Source: CAWDCV01 sp963728125
Lineage (GTDB): Bacteria; Actinomycetota; Actinomycetes; CAWDCV01
NCBI GenBank assembly: GCA_963728125.1
Contig: CAVSIZ010000011.1
Coordinates: 1-64,000, forward strand
Direction: 5' to 3'
Length of the DNA stretch: 64,000 nucleotides
Shown: piece by piece, positions 1-8,361 of the stretch
How positions within the stretch are numbered: position 1 is the first letter of the stretch
Layout: each line of letters starts with the position of its first letter
Made by a program: the position numbers and the translations under genes
Notes under the pieces: generated by a model
Databases searched by the model: none
What the model saw: the letters and a program-made list of their open reading frames with translations, nothing else
Told to the model about the DNA's origin: nothing

Positions 1-651
1 GCCGATATCTCCGACCAGGGCAACCAGAAAACAGCCCGCATGGTCGAGGAACTCGGCGGGAGGGCGCTCGCCGTCCAGTGCGACGTGACACGGTCCGAGG
101 ACGTCAAGGCCGCACTAGGCCAGGCGGTCGACGCCTTCGGGCGCCTCGACGTTGCCTTCAACAATGCCGGCGCCGAGCAGAAGCCCAACCCGACGGCCGA
201 GGTCACCGAGGAGGAATGGGACCGGATCGTCGCCATCAACCTGCGCAGCGTGTTCCTGTGCATGAAGTACGAGATTCCGCTGATGCTCGAGCACGGGGGC
301 GGCGCGATCGTGAACAACTCCTCCGGCGCCGGGGTCAAAGCCTTCGGGCATGGAGCCGCGTACGCCGCCGCGAAGCACGGCGTGGTCGGGCTGAGCAAGG
401 ACGCGGCGCTCGACTACGCGTCATCAAACATCCGGATCAACGCCGTCTGCCCCGGGATCATCGACACCGAGATGATGCAGCGGTTCACCGGCGGCACTGC
501 AGCCGGCCGGGACAGCGTCATCGCGCAGGAGCCGATCGGGCGAATGGGCAAACCCGAGGAGATCGCCGCCGCCGTCCTCTGGCTGTGCTCTGACGCCGCC
601 TCCTTCGTCGTCGGACACGCCATGGTCGTCGACGGCGGCCAAACCGTGTAG
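1..651 (+). CDS. SDR family oxidoreductase, 5' end outside window
   Basis: Short-chain dehydrogenase/reductase that reduces or oxidises a carbonyl or alcohol with NAD(P); the substrate cannot be told. The frame is open from base 1, so the N-terminus with the TGxxxGIG nucleotide motif lies upstream of the window. Visible are the structural NNAG motif near visible residue 55, the active-site serine region NNSSG, and the catalytic YAAAK with Tyr at about visible residue 121. The C-terminus ends in the typical VVDGGQTV. About 216 residues are visible of a family length near 250. The family is certain and the reaction unknown. Confidence 0.9.
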   Translation, partial: ADISDQGNQKTARMVEELGGRALAVQCDVTRSEDVKAALGQAVDAFGRLDVAFNNAGAEQKPNPTAEVTEEEWDRIVAINLRSVFLCMKYEIPLMLEHGGGAIVNNSSGAGVKAFGHGAAYAAAKHGVVGLSKDAALDYASSNIRINAVCPGIIDTEMMQRFTGGTAAGRDSVIAQEPIGRMGKPEEIAAAVLWLCSDAASFVVGHAMVVDGGQTV

Positions 652-1215
652 CTAAGCCCGAACGCTGGGCACGTCCTGATAGAGGCTCCCCGGCGACACT
701 TCGTCTCGCGAAGTGTGCCGCTCAGGGTTCGCTTTGCGGGATGGTCACGTTGCTGCTCGACATGCCTGACCGCTCTCCTGCGAGTACAGCAAGTGCGCGC
801 AGTGCGCGCACGAAAGCGAACAACAAGCCCGCCGGAACCCACGCGGCACGAACGTGCAGATGTTGACCGCCCATCAATGAACCACAGGTGGGGCGGGTCT
901 CGTTTGCCCGATGCTTGTCCATGCGGTTCGCGTCCTTGCCCCGGTGGCTCATTGGCTAGAGCAATGCTGACCGACCTCGCCGTCTCGGGGGCGCTCTGAG
1001 ACGACCTCATTGGGGACTCCGGCGCGGCTGGCCAGCTCGACCTCCGTTGAACACGACCACGTCGTCGTCTACTCGGTCGCACGTGGCCACGGGGGCGGGA
1101 TGCGCCTATCGACCGCTCTAGGCATGGACCTCGGCGACCGATGAGAATCTCGTGTCACCCTGGTCAGCCTCCCCAGAACCGATTGCAAAGAGCAATCACT
1201 AACCGCGGAGCACGG
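652..1215. other. Intergenic stretch without a recognisable gene
   Basis: 564 bases with no open frame that looks coding. The only structured item is a tRNA-like 5' half around 938-961: an acceptor-like start, then a well-formed D-arm (GCTC, loop ATTGGCTA, GAGC). No anticodon stem and no T-arm consensus follow, so it is at best a tRNA fragment. The stretch separates two unrelated genes on the same strand. No clear promoter or terminator was found. Confidence 0.5.
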
Positions 1216-1851
1216 ATGCCACTCACACGGATCCACAACTTGTCCATCTCCCTCGACGGCTTCGCCACCGGCGAGCCGCAGTCCGCCGATGCACCGTTCG
1301 GCCATGCGGGCGAGCGTCTGCACGAGTGGATGTTCGGTACCAGGTTCTGGGATGCGAGCGGAACCGCCGGAGTCGACGACGCCTTCGCTGAGCGCCACAG
1401 TCACGGCATCGGCGCCGAGATCATGGGCGCCAACAAGTTCGGCCCGCCTGGCTGGCAGGACGACCCGGACTGGAAGGGCTGGTGGGGCCCGAACCCGCCG
1501 TTCCACACACCAACGTTCGTGCTCACCCATCGCCCGCGGCCCTCGATCGAGATGGGGGGCGGCACCACGTTCCACTTTCTCGACGCCGCCCCGGCCGAGG
1601 CGCTCGACACCGCCCGCGAGGCAGCCGATGGCCAGGACGTCCGAATCGGCGGCGGCCCCACCGTCGTACGCGACTTCCTCGCGGCCGGGCTCGTCGACCA
1701 CATGCATCTCGTCCAGGTCCCGATCGTGCTCGGCCGCGGCGTCGGCATCTGGAACGGCCTGGAGGCCCTCGAGGATGCCTACGACATCGAGGCGGTCTCC
1801 TCCCCCAGCGGCGTCACCCACCTCACGTTCACGCGGAAGGTCGTCTCGTGA
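1216..1851 (+). CDS. Dihydrofolate reductase family (RibD C-terminal-like) protein
   Basis: 211-residue protein of the DHFR/RibD-C fold, the actinobacterial 'dihydrofolate reductase family' that uses NADPH on an unknown substrate. It begins with the typical strand and loop HNLSISLDGFATG, has the central MGANKFGP segment, and a C-terminal FLAAGLVDHMHLVQVPIVLGRG matching the family's last helix and strands. The ATG at 1216 is chosen over an in-frame ATG at 1141 because GCGGAG lies just upstream and the domain begins here. It stands alone, with no operon partner. Confidence 0.85.
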   Translation: MPLTRIHNLSISLDGFATGEPQSADAPFGHAGERLHEWMFGTRFWDASGTAGVDDAFAERHSHGIGAEIMGANKFGPPGWQDDPDWKGWWGPNPPFHTPTFVLTHRPRPSIEMGGGTTFHFLDAAPAEALDTAREAADGQDVRIGGGPTVVRDFLAAGLVDHMHLVQVPIVLGRGVGIWNGLEALEDAYDIEAVSSPSGVTHLTFTRKVVS

Positions 1852-2090
1852 ACTCCGACACCGAACCGCAGGTCGTGGCCGGGCGGCTGGGACGTCGAAC
1901 GGGAGGGTAGAAGCTGCGCGGACAGCCGAGATCGACGAACGAGCGGTCGCGGACCCTTCGCCCAGGTTCAGGCGCTCCCTCATATCGCTCAGGGCGAGCG
2001 TCGTCTCGGTCACAGGCTGGCGACGCGACCCGAGGTACCGGGGCGCCGGGGACGACTGCCCAGCGCCCAGATGGTCAGGTGGGGTGGCGG

Positions 2091-3995
2091 CTAGGGAATG
2101 GTGCCGTCTTGGCTGTCACCTTGGGCTGGGTTGAGGTCGGTGCCGGTGTCGGTGCCCATGCCGCCAGAGAAGCGGTCGCCGCCCGCGCCGCCGGTCAGAG
2201 TGTCGTTGCCGCGACCGCCGCAGAGCAGGTCATTGCCGGCCAGGGCGTTGATCGTGTCGTCGCCGTTTTGGCCAAGCAGCAGGTCGGCGCCCGTGGTGCC
2301 GGACAGGTTGTCCGCGCCGTTGCCGGAGGCCTTGACGGTGATCGGGACGCTGCTGGTGGCTTGCCCGTCCGAGACGATGACGGTGACGACGGCGGTGCCG
2401 GTCCTGCCGGACACGGTGGTGGCGGTGAGGTTCCGGGTGGCGCCGGTGCCGCCGAAGACAAGGTGGTCGTTGGGGACCAACGCCTGGTTCGAGGAGGAGG
2501 CGCTCAAGGTCAGCCCGGCGGCGGGGTCGTCGACGTCAGTGACGGTCAGATTGAGCGTCCCCGACCGGTCGTTCGCGGCGCAGCTGCCCCCGGGTGCGAC
2601 ACCCACCGTGGGGGCATCGTTGACAGCGGTGACGTTGATCGTCACCGTCGCCGTGTTCGAGGGCAGGCTGCTGCCGTCGGAGGCCTGGTAGGTGAACGAG
2701 TCGGTGCCGGCGAAGTTGGCGGCCGGGGTGTAGGTGAACGAGCCATCGCCGTTCACCACCACCGCACCGTTGGCCGGCCCGGTGACCAGGATGGCCGTCA
2801 GCGCGTCCCCGTCGGCGTCGGTGTCGTTGCCCAACACCCCCGGCGCCGGCACCACCAAGGCGACATCTTCGCTGGTGCTGTAGGCGTCGTTTGCGGCGAC
2901 CGGCGCGTCGTTGACCGCGTTGACGGTGATCGAGACCAATGTGGGCGGCGATGAGGATTGGCCGTCGTTGGCGCGGTAGGCGAAGGAGTCGGGGCCGCTG
3001 TAACCGGGGTCGGGGGTGTAGATGAACGAGCCGTCGGCGTCGAGCTCGACGGTGCCGTGCTGGGGCGAGTACTCGGGCGGTGTGCCCGGCCCGATCGTGA
3101 CCGTCGCGGCAAAGAGCTCATCGCCATCCGCGTCTGTGTCGTTGCCCAACACGCCAGGCGCGGGCACGACCAGGACCGTGTCCTCATCCGTGGAGTAGGA
3201 GTCCGGGAGCCCGACCGGCGGGTCGTTGACCGCGGAGACCAGGATCGACACGGTCGCGACGGTGGAGTTGGTGTCGCCGTCGCTGGTTTGGTAGGTGAAC
3301 GAATCCGGACCGCTGTAGTTCGCGTCCGGCGTATAGCTGAAGGACCCGTTGGCGTTGAGCGACAGCGAGCCGTGCGCGGGGCCCGACACCAAAGCGGCCG
3401 TCAGCGCATCGCCATCGGGGTCGGTGTCGTTGCCCAACACCCCCGGCGCCGGCACCGCCAAGGCGACGTCTTCGCTGGTGCTATAGGCGTCGTCGACGGC
3501 GACCGGGGCATCGTTTACGGCGGTGACGTTGATCGTCACCGCCCACGCCTGCGCATCAGCGGAGAAGTTGACGGCGAGGAAGTAGGACAGCTCGCAGTTG
3601 GTCTGCGGCGGGCTGAACGTCTGGTTCAGGTCGTCGGTCCCGGTCAGGCCGCAGCCGATCAAATTGTGCGACCCGCTCGGCCCGGTGTAGCTAACGCTGG
3701 TGACCTGGAGGTCGCTCGGGACGACGACGTTGAACTGGTCGTTACCGTCCGCCGGCGTCGGACCGAGCGTGCCGTCCACAGTGTTGGCCCCGGCGACTGC
3801 GGTGAACGTCGGCCCGGCGCCAGGCGGGAAGTCAGGCGGCTCGCCGCCGAGCGTCCCGGCGGAGGAGCTGGACGGAAACGCAACGCTGAGCGCGGTGACG
3901 CCCAGCGCAACGAACAACAACAACGCCACTGTGTACCGACGAGGCCAGCAACCGTTCTTCAACAGCGACGTCGTCGTGGCCAGGCGTTGATTCAT
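2091..3995 (-). CDS. Secreted protein with tandem cadherin-like/Ig domains and RTX-type tail
   Basis: 634-residue exported protein, probably a surface or adhesion protein. A signal peptide (RRYTVALLLFVALGVTALSVAF) is followed by an undefined region to about residue 160. Then come three tandem domains of about 100 residues (roughly 162-257, 258-360, 361-458), each starting NDxPV and carrying PGVLGNDTDxDGD, as in VCBS/cadherin-like (tandem-95) repeats. A fourth, different beta domain starts near 459. The C-terminal 75 residues hold glycine-aspartate nonapeptides (NGDDTINALAGNDLLCGGRGND) typical of calcium-binding RTX repeats. GGGGGGA lies six bases before the ATG at 3995. No LPXTG motif or membrane anchor is visible, and no type I secretion genes are in the window. 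Confidence 0.82.
   Translation of the reverse strand: MNQRLATTTSLLKNGCWPRRYTVALLLFVALGVTALSVAFPSSSSAGTLGGEPPDFPPGAGPTFTAVAGANTVDGTLGPTPADGNDQFNVVVPSDLQVTSVSYTGPSGSHNLIGCGLTGTDDLNQTFSPPQTNCELSYFLAVNFSADAQAWAVTINVTAVNDAPVAVDDAYSTSEDVALAVPAPGVLGNDTDPDGDALTAALVSGPAHGSLSLNANGSFSYTPDANYSGPDSFTYQTSDGDTNSTVATVSILVSAVNDPPVGLPDSYSTDEDTVLVVPAPGVLGNDTDADGDELFAATVTIGPGTPPEYSPQHGTVELDADGSFIYTPDPGYSGPDSFAYRANDGQSSSPPTLVSITVNAVNDAPVAANDAYSTSEDVALVVPAPGVLGNDTDADGDALTAILVTGPANGAVVVNGDGSFTYTPAANFAGTDSFTYQASDGSSLPSNTATVTINVTAVNDAPTVGVAPGGSCAANDRSGTLNLTVTDVDDPAAGLTLSASSSNQALVPNDHLVFGGTGATRNLTATTVSGRTGTAVVTVIVSDGQATSSVPITVKASGNGADNLSGTTGADLLLGQNGDDTINALAGNDLLCGGRGNDTLTGGAGGDRFSGGMGTDTGTDLNPAQGDSQDGTIP
2818..3490 (-). 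repeat. DNA copies of the cadherin-like domain repeat
   Basis: The PGVLGNDTDxDGD segment is encoded three times, around 2818-2890, 3138-3200 and 3418-3490. The first and third copies are almost identical over 70 bases; the middle copy is more diverged. This fits recent duplication or gene conversion of domain units and makes the stretch prone to copy-number change or assembly collapse. Confidence 0.75.
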
Positions 3996-4153
3996 CGCTG
4001 TCCCCCCGGTTGCGAGCCTCCCCACGAAAGTCACGGAGAGTGCTCATCCGACTACCGTCATACACCTCGCCCGCAGATCCGTCAACGGTCCCGCGCCGTG
4101 CTCGCGGCCTCCGACCAATGATTGCGGCTGGTTGCCGGCGCCTGCTTCGGTGC

Positions 4154-4450
4154 CTAGGCGAGAGGCGGCGCAAAAGAGGAGAAAGGGCCGCCAACGGCGG
4201 CGATCGCCACGTACGTGAGGGTTCCCCCCAGGAGGATGGCGGCGCTGAGCAGGAACGAGCGTCGCCTTCTGCCGGTGTCCGCGACCACACCGGTCGGGAT
4301 CTCAAACAGCACCGTGCCAACGGTGAGGCGGCATTGGCGACAAAGACCTCGAAGAGGTCTAAACCCGCGTCGAGAACAAAGGGTGTTGACGCCCCAGATC
4401 GCCGAGACGGAGAAGGTGAACAGCCCCGCGATCAGCAGATACGTACGCAC
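4154..4450 (-). pseudogene. Decayed MFS transporter, N-terminal part only
   Basis: Read on the minus strand this is the first quarter of a major facilitator superfamily permease: RTYLLIAGLFTFSVSAIWGVNTL, a scrambled stretch, then VGTVLFEIPTGVVADTGRRRR with the diagnostic loop after helix 2. The scrambled 17 codons (about 4332-4384) become VLDAGLDLFEVFVANAA in the neighbouring frame, exactly what MFS proteins have here. So a two-base deletion and a later one-base deletion occurred, together restoring frame. The protein then stops after about 98 residues instead of about 400. It is a dead remnant. Confidence 0.8.
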
Positions 4451-4590
4451 GATCCGTGCGGGCGTCAGCAGAGGGCTGCGCTGGACCAGGGTGCGCTATC
4501 CATGGCACATCCATCGACGAGAACCAGCAACAAAGTCGTTACGGCTTAGGCTCAACTGGTTGCCGCCTGTGATCGGCGGCGCTAGCCAGC

Positions 4591-4770
4591 TCACTCCCAA
4601 CGAAAGAGCCTTGCTGCGGCCACAGTGGCGGTAACGGCGAACACTCCGAGAACGACCAGCAGTTCAACCTGCGGCCAACTGCCAGCCCAGGCGTCTCGCA
4701 GTCCTTGCAGGGCCGCACCGAGGGGACTGAAATCCCCCACGCCGCTGTGGTGGCCACATTCAGCCTGTCA
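4591..4770 (-). pseudogene. C-terminal remnant of an ABC-2 type permease
   Basis: The minus-strand frame ending at TGA 4591-4593 reads SPLGAALQGLRDAWAGSWPQ, then a hydrophobic helix (ELLVVLGVFAVTATVAARLF) and RWE-stop. This is the usual C-terminus of ABC-2 transporter permeases of drug exporters. Upstream the frame meets a stop near 4770, so only about 50 residues remain of about 250. No ATPase partner is present. Like the MFS piece next to it, it is decaying. Confidence 0.65.
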
Positions 4771-5187
4771 CAACTGCCGGTCGTCCACTAACCGTCGACG
4801 TGCGGGAGCCGGTGTCGTCGGTCGGATTCTGCAGCATGGGTGAGTTGCAGGCGTGCGGCGCCATCGGTAACACCTCCGGATCCCTAGACAGCGATTGGGA
4901 GCAGTCCACCGCCCGACATGTGCTCCACACCCACACCTTTGGCAGCCCCAATAATGTTGACGCACCTCCCACCCAAGGCCGGCATGCAGGTGATCCACTT
5001 GCAACGCTCAGGCGCACCAGCTCTCGCCGACGCGTCGCCCTGCTTGGGAGCGGACATCTCGGTAGACCGGGGAGACAGCTTGCGCGCCGCCGCCCCGATG
5101 TCGTCATTCATCCTGCGCCGCAACACGCGGTGATTCGTGCCTGATCGGGACGCAGGTCGACTGGTGAGGCGGACTGACTGTTAAACC
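4771..5187. other. Stretch without a supported gene
   Basis: About 400 bases upstream of the arsR promoter. Several short overlapping frames exist on both strands, none with convincing start, length and codon use. One minus-strand frame near 4900-5050 contains GGRCVNIIGAA, which faintly recalls the active-site strand of SDR enzymes and could be another gene remnant. This is too weak to call. Confidence 0.35.
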
Positions 5188-5219
5188 TTGACCGGCTCTC
5201 CCGTAAGCAGTAGCTTACG
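5188..5219 (+). promoter_or_regulatory. Promoter and probable ArsR operator for the arsR operon
   Basis: TTGACC at 5188-5193 and TAGCTT at 5211-5216 are separated by 17 bases. The -10 lies in the right arm of a perfect 7-bp inverted repeat, CGTAAGC (5202-5208) AGTA GCTTACG (5213-5219). A further GCTTACG copy at 5229-5235 begins within the start codon of arsR. A dimeric ArsR-type repressor on this site would block RNA polymerase, so autoregulation is likely. This is inference from sequence only. Confidence 0.6.
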
Positions 5220-5225
5220 AAAGAA

Positions 5226-5552
5226 ATGGCTTACGCAGACGTCATCGACGCGCTCGCCGACCCGACTCGGCGACAGCTGCTGGAACGGCTCACCGCCGGG
5301 CCGTTGTCCGCTGGGGAGCTTGCCCGCGGTCTCCCGATGAGCCGTCCGGCGGTCTCCCAGCATCTTCGGGTGTTGCGGGAGGCGAAGCTGATCACCGAGC
5401 GACGCGAGGGGACGAGGCGCATCTACCGCCTCGATGCCCACGGGCTCACCCAGCTACGGACGTATTTCGACGACTTCTGGCAACGCGCACTCGACAACTT
5501 CACAGGCACAGCAGATCAGGACACCAAGTCCCGCAAGGGGGAATCAGCATGA
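5226..5552 (+). CDS. ArsR-family winged-helix repressor
   Basis: 108-residue DNA-binding regulator of the metal-free ArsR subgroup paired with SRPBCC/AHSA1 genes. The winged helix spans about residues 4-85: ALADPTRRQLLERL, then the recognition helix SRPAVSQHLRVLREAKLI and the wing REGTRRIYRLD. No cysteine metal site is present. The last helix carries FDDFWQRALDNF, typical of the AHSA-linked subgroup. Its stop overlaps the next start (ATGA), so the two genes are translationally coupled. It probably represses its own promoter through the inverted repeat just upstream. Confidence 0.92.
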   Translation: MAYADVIDALADPTRRQLLERLTAGPLSAGELARGLPMSRPAVSQHLRVLREAKLITERREGTRRIYRLDAHGLTQLRTYFDDFWQRALDNFTGTADQDTKSRKGESA

Positions 5553-6298
5553 ACACCCAGACCACGACACCGCCGGTGCGTAAGACAGTCAGGATCAGAC
5601 AGCCCGTCGACGCGGCCTTCGCCCTGTTCACCGGACGGATCGCCGAGTGGTGGCCGCACACGGGAAACCCAGTGGCCACCGGCGTGGGATCAAGCCCCGG
5701 CACCGTGGTACTCGAGCCACGACCGCACGGCCGGATCTACCAACGGCGCGATGACGGCGTCCTGGACTATTGGGGCGAGGTAACGGTCTGGGAACCGCCG
5801 CACCGGCTCGTCCTTGCCTGGCACCCGACCGGCGCCGACACGATCCCCACCGAGGTAGAGATCGTGTTCACGGCCGAGACCGACGGCACCCGGGTCGAGT
5901 TGGAACACCGGGGATGGGACAAGCTCGGGGCAGCGGCAACCGCTGCCCGCAGCGAATACGACTCGGGCTGGCAGGACGTACTCCGGCTGTATGCCGCCGC
6001 CGGGCGCGACAACAACGCCGCCATCACCTCGCTCATCCTCGGCATCACCGGCATCGTGCTGCCGCTGATCGGCCTCCTCGCCGCTCCATTCGCCATCATC
6101 TTCGGGATTGTCGGACGGCGCAGAGCCCGCGCGGGAGCACCGCGTGGCGGCATGGCCACGGCGGGGCTGACACTCGGCGCCATCGCGCTCGTCCTCTGGG
6201 GGGCCCTCCTCGCCGGCGGCGCCATCGCCGTCATAGCAACCAGCGGCGGAACAGAAGAGGGGGTCCCTGTCGAGCCAGTAGGCGAACCGCCCCACTAA
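5549..6298 (+). CDS. SRPBCC (AHSA1-like) domain fused to DUF4190-type membrane tail
   Basis: 249 residues. Residues about 10-145 form an SRPBCC/AHSA1 domain, a hydrophobic-ligand-binding fold, with RQPVDAAFALFT at the start and VELEHRGWDKLG near the end. After about residue 152 the protein continues with two hydrophobic segments (SLILGITGIVLPLIGLLAAPFAIIFGIVG and GLTLGAIALVLWGALLAGGAIAVI) split by a basic loop, as in DUF4190 proteins. The usual partner of this ArsR subgroup is a soluble 150-residue protein, so the membrane-anchored version is unusual. The ligand and role are unknown. Confidence 0.82.
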   Translation: MNTQTTTPPVRKTVRIRQPVDAAFALFTGRIAEWWPHTGNPVATGVGSSPGTVVLEPRPHGRIYQRRDDGVLDYWGEVTVWEPPHRLVLAWHPTGADTIPTEVEIVFTAETDGTRVELEHRGWDKLGAAATAARSEYDSGWQDVLRLYAAAGRDNNAAITSLILGITGIVLPLIGLLAAPFAIIFGIVGRRRARAGAPRGGMATAGLTLGAIALVLWGALLAGGAIAVIATSGGTEEGVPVEPVGEPPH

Positions 6299-6326
6299 CG
6301 CCACGGTTGTGGCATCGATCGTGGCG
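6299..6326 (+). terminator. Possible terminator hairpin after the arsR operon
   Basis: CGCCACG (6299-6305) can pair with CGTGGCG (6320-6326) around a 14-base loop, starting right at the stop codon of the SRPBCC gene. The following bases are C-rich with only scattered T, so a classical U-tract is missing. Confidence 0.4.
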
Positions 6327-6665
6327 CTCCCCGTCTTCACCACCCGTTAACCATCAACAGGCCACTAGTAGCGAGGCCTCTAAGGCGTCCCCGTAACTCG
6401 CCCAGTTTGCTTGCCCACGCGGTGGCGTACTCGCGCATGTGGGTGGGCTGTTTGGGTTGTCCGTGCCATCGGGCGTTCAACCCCTGCCGGATGCTCGATC
6501 ACACAGGGGCAGGGGCCGGTACGTGGCTGCCCACTCATCGGCGGTTGGTTCGTCGTGCGACCAGCATGGGCGGGGGTGACGGTTAGCGACACCTTGGGTG
6601 GCTTCTTTCCGCTGTCGAGTGGGCGAATCGTGAAGGCATTCGCTCCTCAACGAAAGGGAACGGCC
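6327..6665. other. Intergenic stretch, no gene seen
   Basis: 339 bases before the lipoprotein gene. No recognisable gene or RNA was found. The only clear signal is the ribosome-binding site GAAAGGGAA at its end, just before the ATG at 6666. Confidence 0.5.
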
Positions 6666-7249
6666 ATGAACCGCTCCGGGATTCGCGTCGCCATCACCGC
6701 ACTCGCCGTCACCGCCGGGGTCGGGCTCACGGCCTGCTCACATTCCGCGCCGGCGCCGTCTCCCGGCCCGTCGGCGGAGCCCGCCAGCTCCCCCACCCAG
6801 GACGCAGCCGCCGCGGCGGCCCCCGTCGGCGCCGCACCCGCGCTCGCCGCAACCCGGCGACCCCGGACAGCTCGTTGGCTGATGGTCGCCATCCCGCCCG
6901 AATCACCGCCGTCGACGCCGACGGCGCGCAGGTGACGATCGATGTGGTGCAGTTCTTCTTCGGCGATGCGGCCACCGAGGCGGCGCGAGCCGACGGCTCG
7001 ACCGACCTGCCACCCCCCAACGACCACTGGATCCGCAACATCAACCCCGAGCTGCGGACCCTGCCGGTCACCGCAGACGCAGCCGTGACGGTCAACGGGC
7101 TGTCCTGGCTCGAAACCGGCAGCGCAACCAGCAACTCCACCATCTCGTTGTCGAAGCTGGCGTCCTACGGCGACGTCCGCGGCTCCCTGTTCTGGGTAAC
7201 CACCCGCGATGGCGCCGTGACCGGCATCGCCGAGCAGTTCATCCCCTAA
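6666..7249 (+). pseudogene. Small secreted lipoprotein, frameshifted
   Basis: The gene starts at ATG 6666 after GAAAGGGAA. It encodes a lipoprotein signal (VGVGLTAC, Cys at about residue 23) and a Ser/Pro/Ala-rich linker. The first frame runs into unrelated sequence after about residue 60. From about 6845 the next frame continues with PDSSLADGRHPARITAVDAD and QVTIDVVQFFFGDAA, and ends with FWVTTRDGAVTGIAEQFIP. This matches a common actinobacterial extracytoplasmic domain of unknown function whose full proteins carry both parts. The shift equals one missing (or two extra) bases. The rest is intact, so a sequencing indel is as likely as a true pseudogene. Confidence 0.7.
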
Positions 7250-7318
7250 CACCCACTAGCCGCCTTGGGCGGACATCGAGACAGCCGGATCGTCGCCCGG
7301 CGATTGGAGGGGACAGTG

Positions 7319-7477
7319 ATGAACGAGCTGACCAACCGGAACGTGACGTTGATCGCGCGCATCCGGGCTACCTGCGCCGAACTCGATCCGGTGCCCGACG
7401 ACGTTCTCGCCGCCGCGCGGGCCGCCCTCAAAACGATCCGCAAACAAACACTCACGGCCGGAGGAAGCCATGCGTAA
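7319..7477 (+). CDS. Small hypothetical protein (52 residues)
   Basis: Begins at ATG 7319 with GGAGGGG six bases upstream; the adjacent in-frame GTG at 7316 is too close to that site. The sequence contains CAELDPVPDDVLAAARAALKTIRK, a helix pattern frequent in small actinobacterial proteins encoded near cell-surface or sigma-factor genes. It is hydrophilic with no signal peptide. Its last 8 bases overlap the start of the LPXTG protein gene, so the two are coupled. The function is unknown. Confidence 0.6.
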   Translation: MNELTNRNVTLIARIRATCAELDPVPDDVLAAARAALKTIRKQTLTAGGSHA

Positions 7478-7928
7478 GGCCCTGACCGTCCTCGCCTCGC
7501 TGGTCGCGATCCTCGCGACGGCCTCGACCGCGGTCGCACAAACCCAGACCGTCACCGTCACCCGGTTCCGCTGCGACTCGGTCACGGTCGAGGAGACCGA
7601 GGCGACGGTCGAGATCGCCATTCCTCCGTCGGAGGGCGGAGAGGGCCTAGACGACTTCGTCGCCGGCCCGGTCCAGGTCTTTCCGGACACCCAAGGCAAC
7701 ATCGCGGCCACGACACTCACGTTCACCAACCCCCCGCCGGACGGCGACTACGTCGCGGTTGTCCTGGTGGACAGCATCGTCCGTGACCAGTCCGCGGGGT
7801 TCGCCCTGACCGGCTGCACCCAGAAGACGCTGCCACACACCGGATCGCTGACCATCCCGCTGCTGGCCACCGGTCTCGTCCTAGTCGCGGTCGGCTTCAG
7901 GCTCGTGCGAAGAACACGAACCAATTAG
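7470..7928 (+). CDS. Secreted protein with LPXTG-type sortase signal
   Basis: 152 residues. An N-terminal signal peptide (KALTVLASLVAILATASTAVA, cleavage likely after AQT) precedes an acidic beta-rich middle with Cys at about 35 and 116. The end is a textbook cell-wall sorting signal: LPHTG at about residues 121-125, a hydrophobic stretch (SLTIPLLATGLVLVAVGFRLV) and a basic tail RRTRTN. A sortase should cleave between T and G and attach it to peptidoglycan; no sortase gene is in the window. GGAGGAAGCC precedes the ATG. It forms a small surface-protein cluster with the preceding small gene and lipoprotein. Confidence 0.85.
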   Translation: MRKALTVLASLVAILATASTAVAQTQTVTVTRFRCDSVTVEETEATVEIAIPPSEGGEGLDDFVAGPVQVFPDTQGNIAATTLTFTNPPPDGDYVAVVLVDSIVRDQSAGFALTGCTQKTLPHTGSLTIPLLATGLVLVAVGFRLVRRTRTN

Positions 7929-7979
7929 CGGACTCTTCGCCGGCGGCGTCGGCTTCATTGCCTGGGAGCGGGGTCCGGC

Positions 7980-8336
7980 GTGGCGGGGCATCCGATCTTC
8001 CGGCTTTCCGGACCACGTTCGGCGCACACTGCGACGGGCAGATCGGCTGCGGCCGGCGCTGTGATGATCTGGTTAGTGTCGACTGTGGGCTACGCCGCCA
8101 GTACCAGCGGTGCCTCCCGCACCCTCGCCCGGCTCGCGGCAGCGGCGCTTCTGACGATTCTCGTCGGTTCGATCGTCTGGCTCGTCCCCATCCAGAACCG
8201 CGTGGCCGCCTCAGGGAGTGGAAGGCTCCCGGAGGAGCTAGAGCGGGCGAGAAGTCGGTGGCTGCGCGGTCATCTGATCCGGTCGGTGCTCGCCCTGGCA
8301 GCTTGGGTTGTCGTGGTCGTCGCGGCCCTCGCCTAG
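7980..8336 (+). CDS. DUF1772/anthrone-oxygenase-like small membrane protein
   Basis: 118 residues with three likely hydrophobic segments (AAGAVMIWLVSTVGYAA, RLAAAALLTILVGSIVWLV, SVLALAAWVVVVVAALA). The run VWLVPIQNRVAA followed by RWLRGHLIRSVL resembles the end of DUF1772 (anthrone oxygenase-like) proteins, which have PxNxRIA then RWxxxHxxR. It is shorter than the usual 150 residues, and the first helix pair may be missing or the GTG start at 7980 may be wrong; GTG 8061 is another option. No function can be assigned beyond the family hint. Confidence 0.5.
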   Translation: MAGHPIFRLSGPRSAHTATGRSAAAGAVMIWLVSTVGYAASTSGASRTLARLAAAALLTILVGSIVWLVPIQNRVAASGSGRLPEELERARSRWLRGHLIRSVLALAAWVVVVVAALA

Positions 8337-8361
8337 GCAGCTGACGAATCGTGCTCCGACG

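Noticed and set aside
938..990. tRNA gene candidate with a good D-arm
   Set aside because: No anticodon stem, no T-arm GTTCGAxxC and no acceptor pairing follow; at most a tRNA fragment.
4884..5126. SDR-like remnant with GGRCVNIIGAA on the minus strand
   Set aside because: Only one short motif matches; no flanking Rossmann or YxxxK sequence in any frame.
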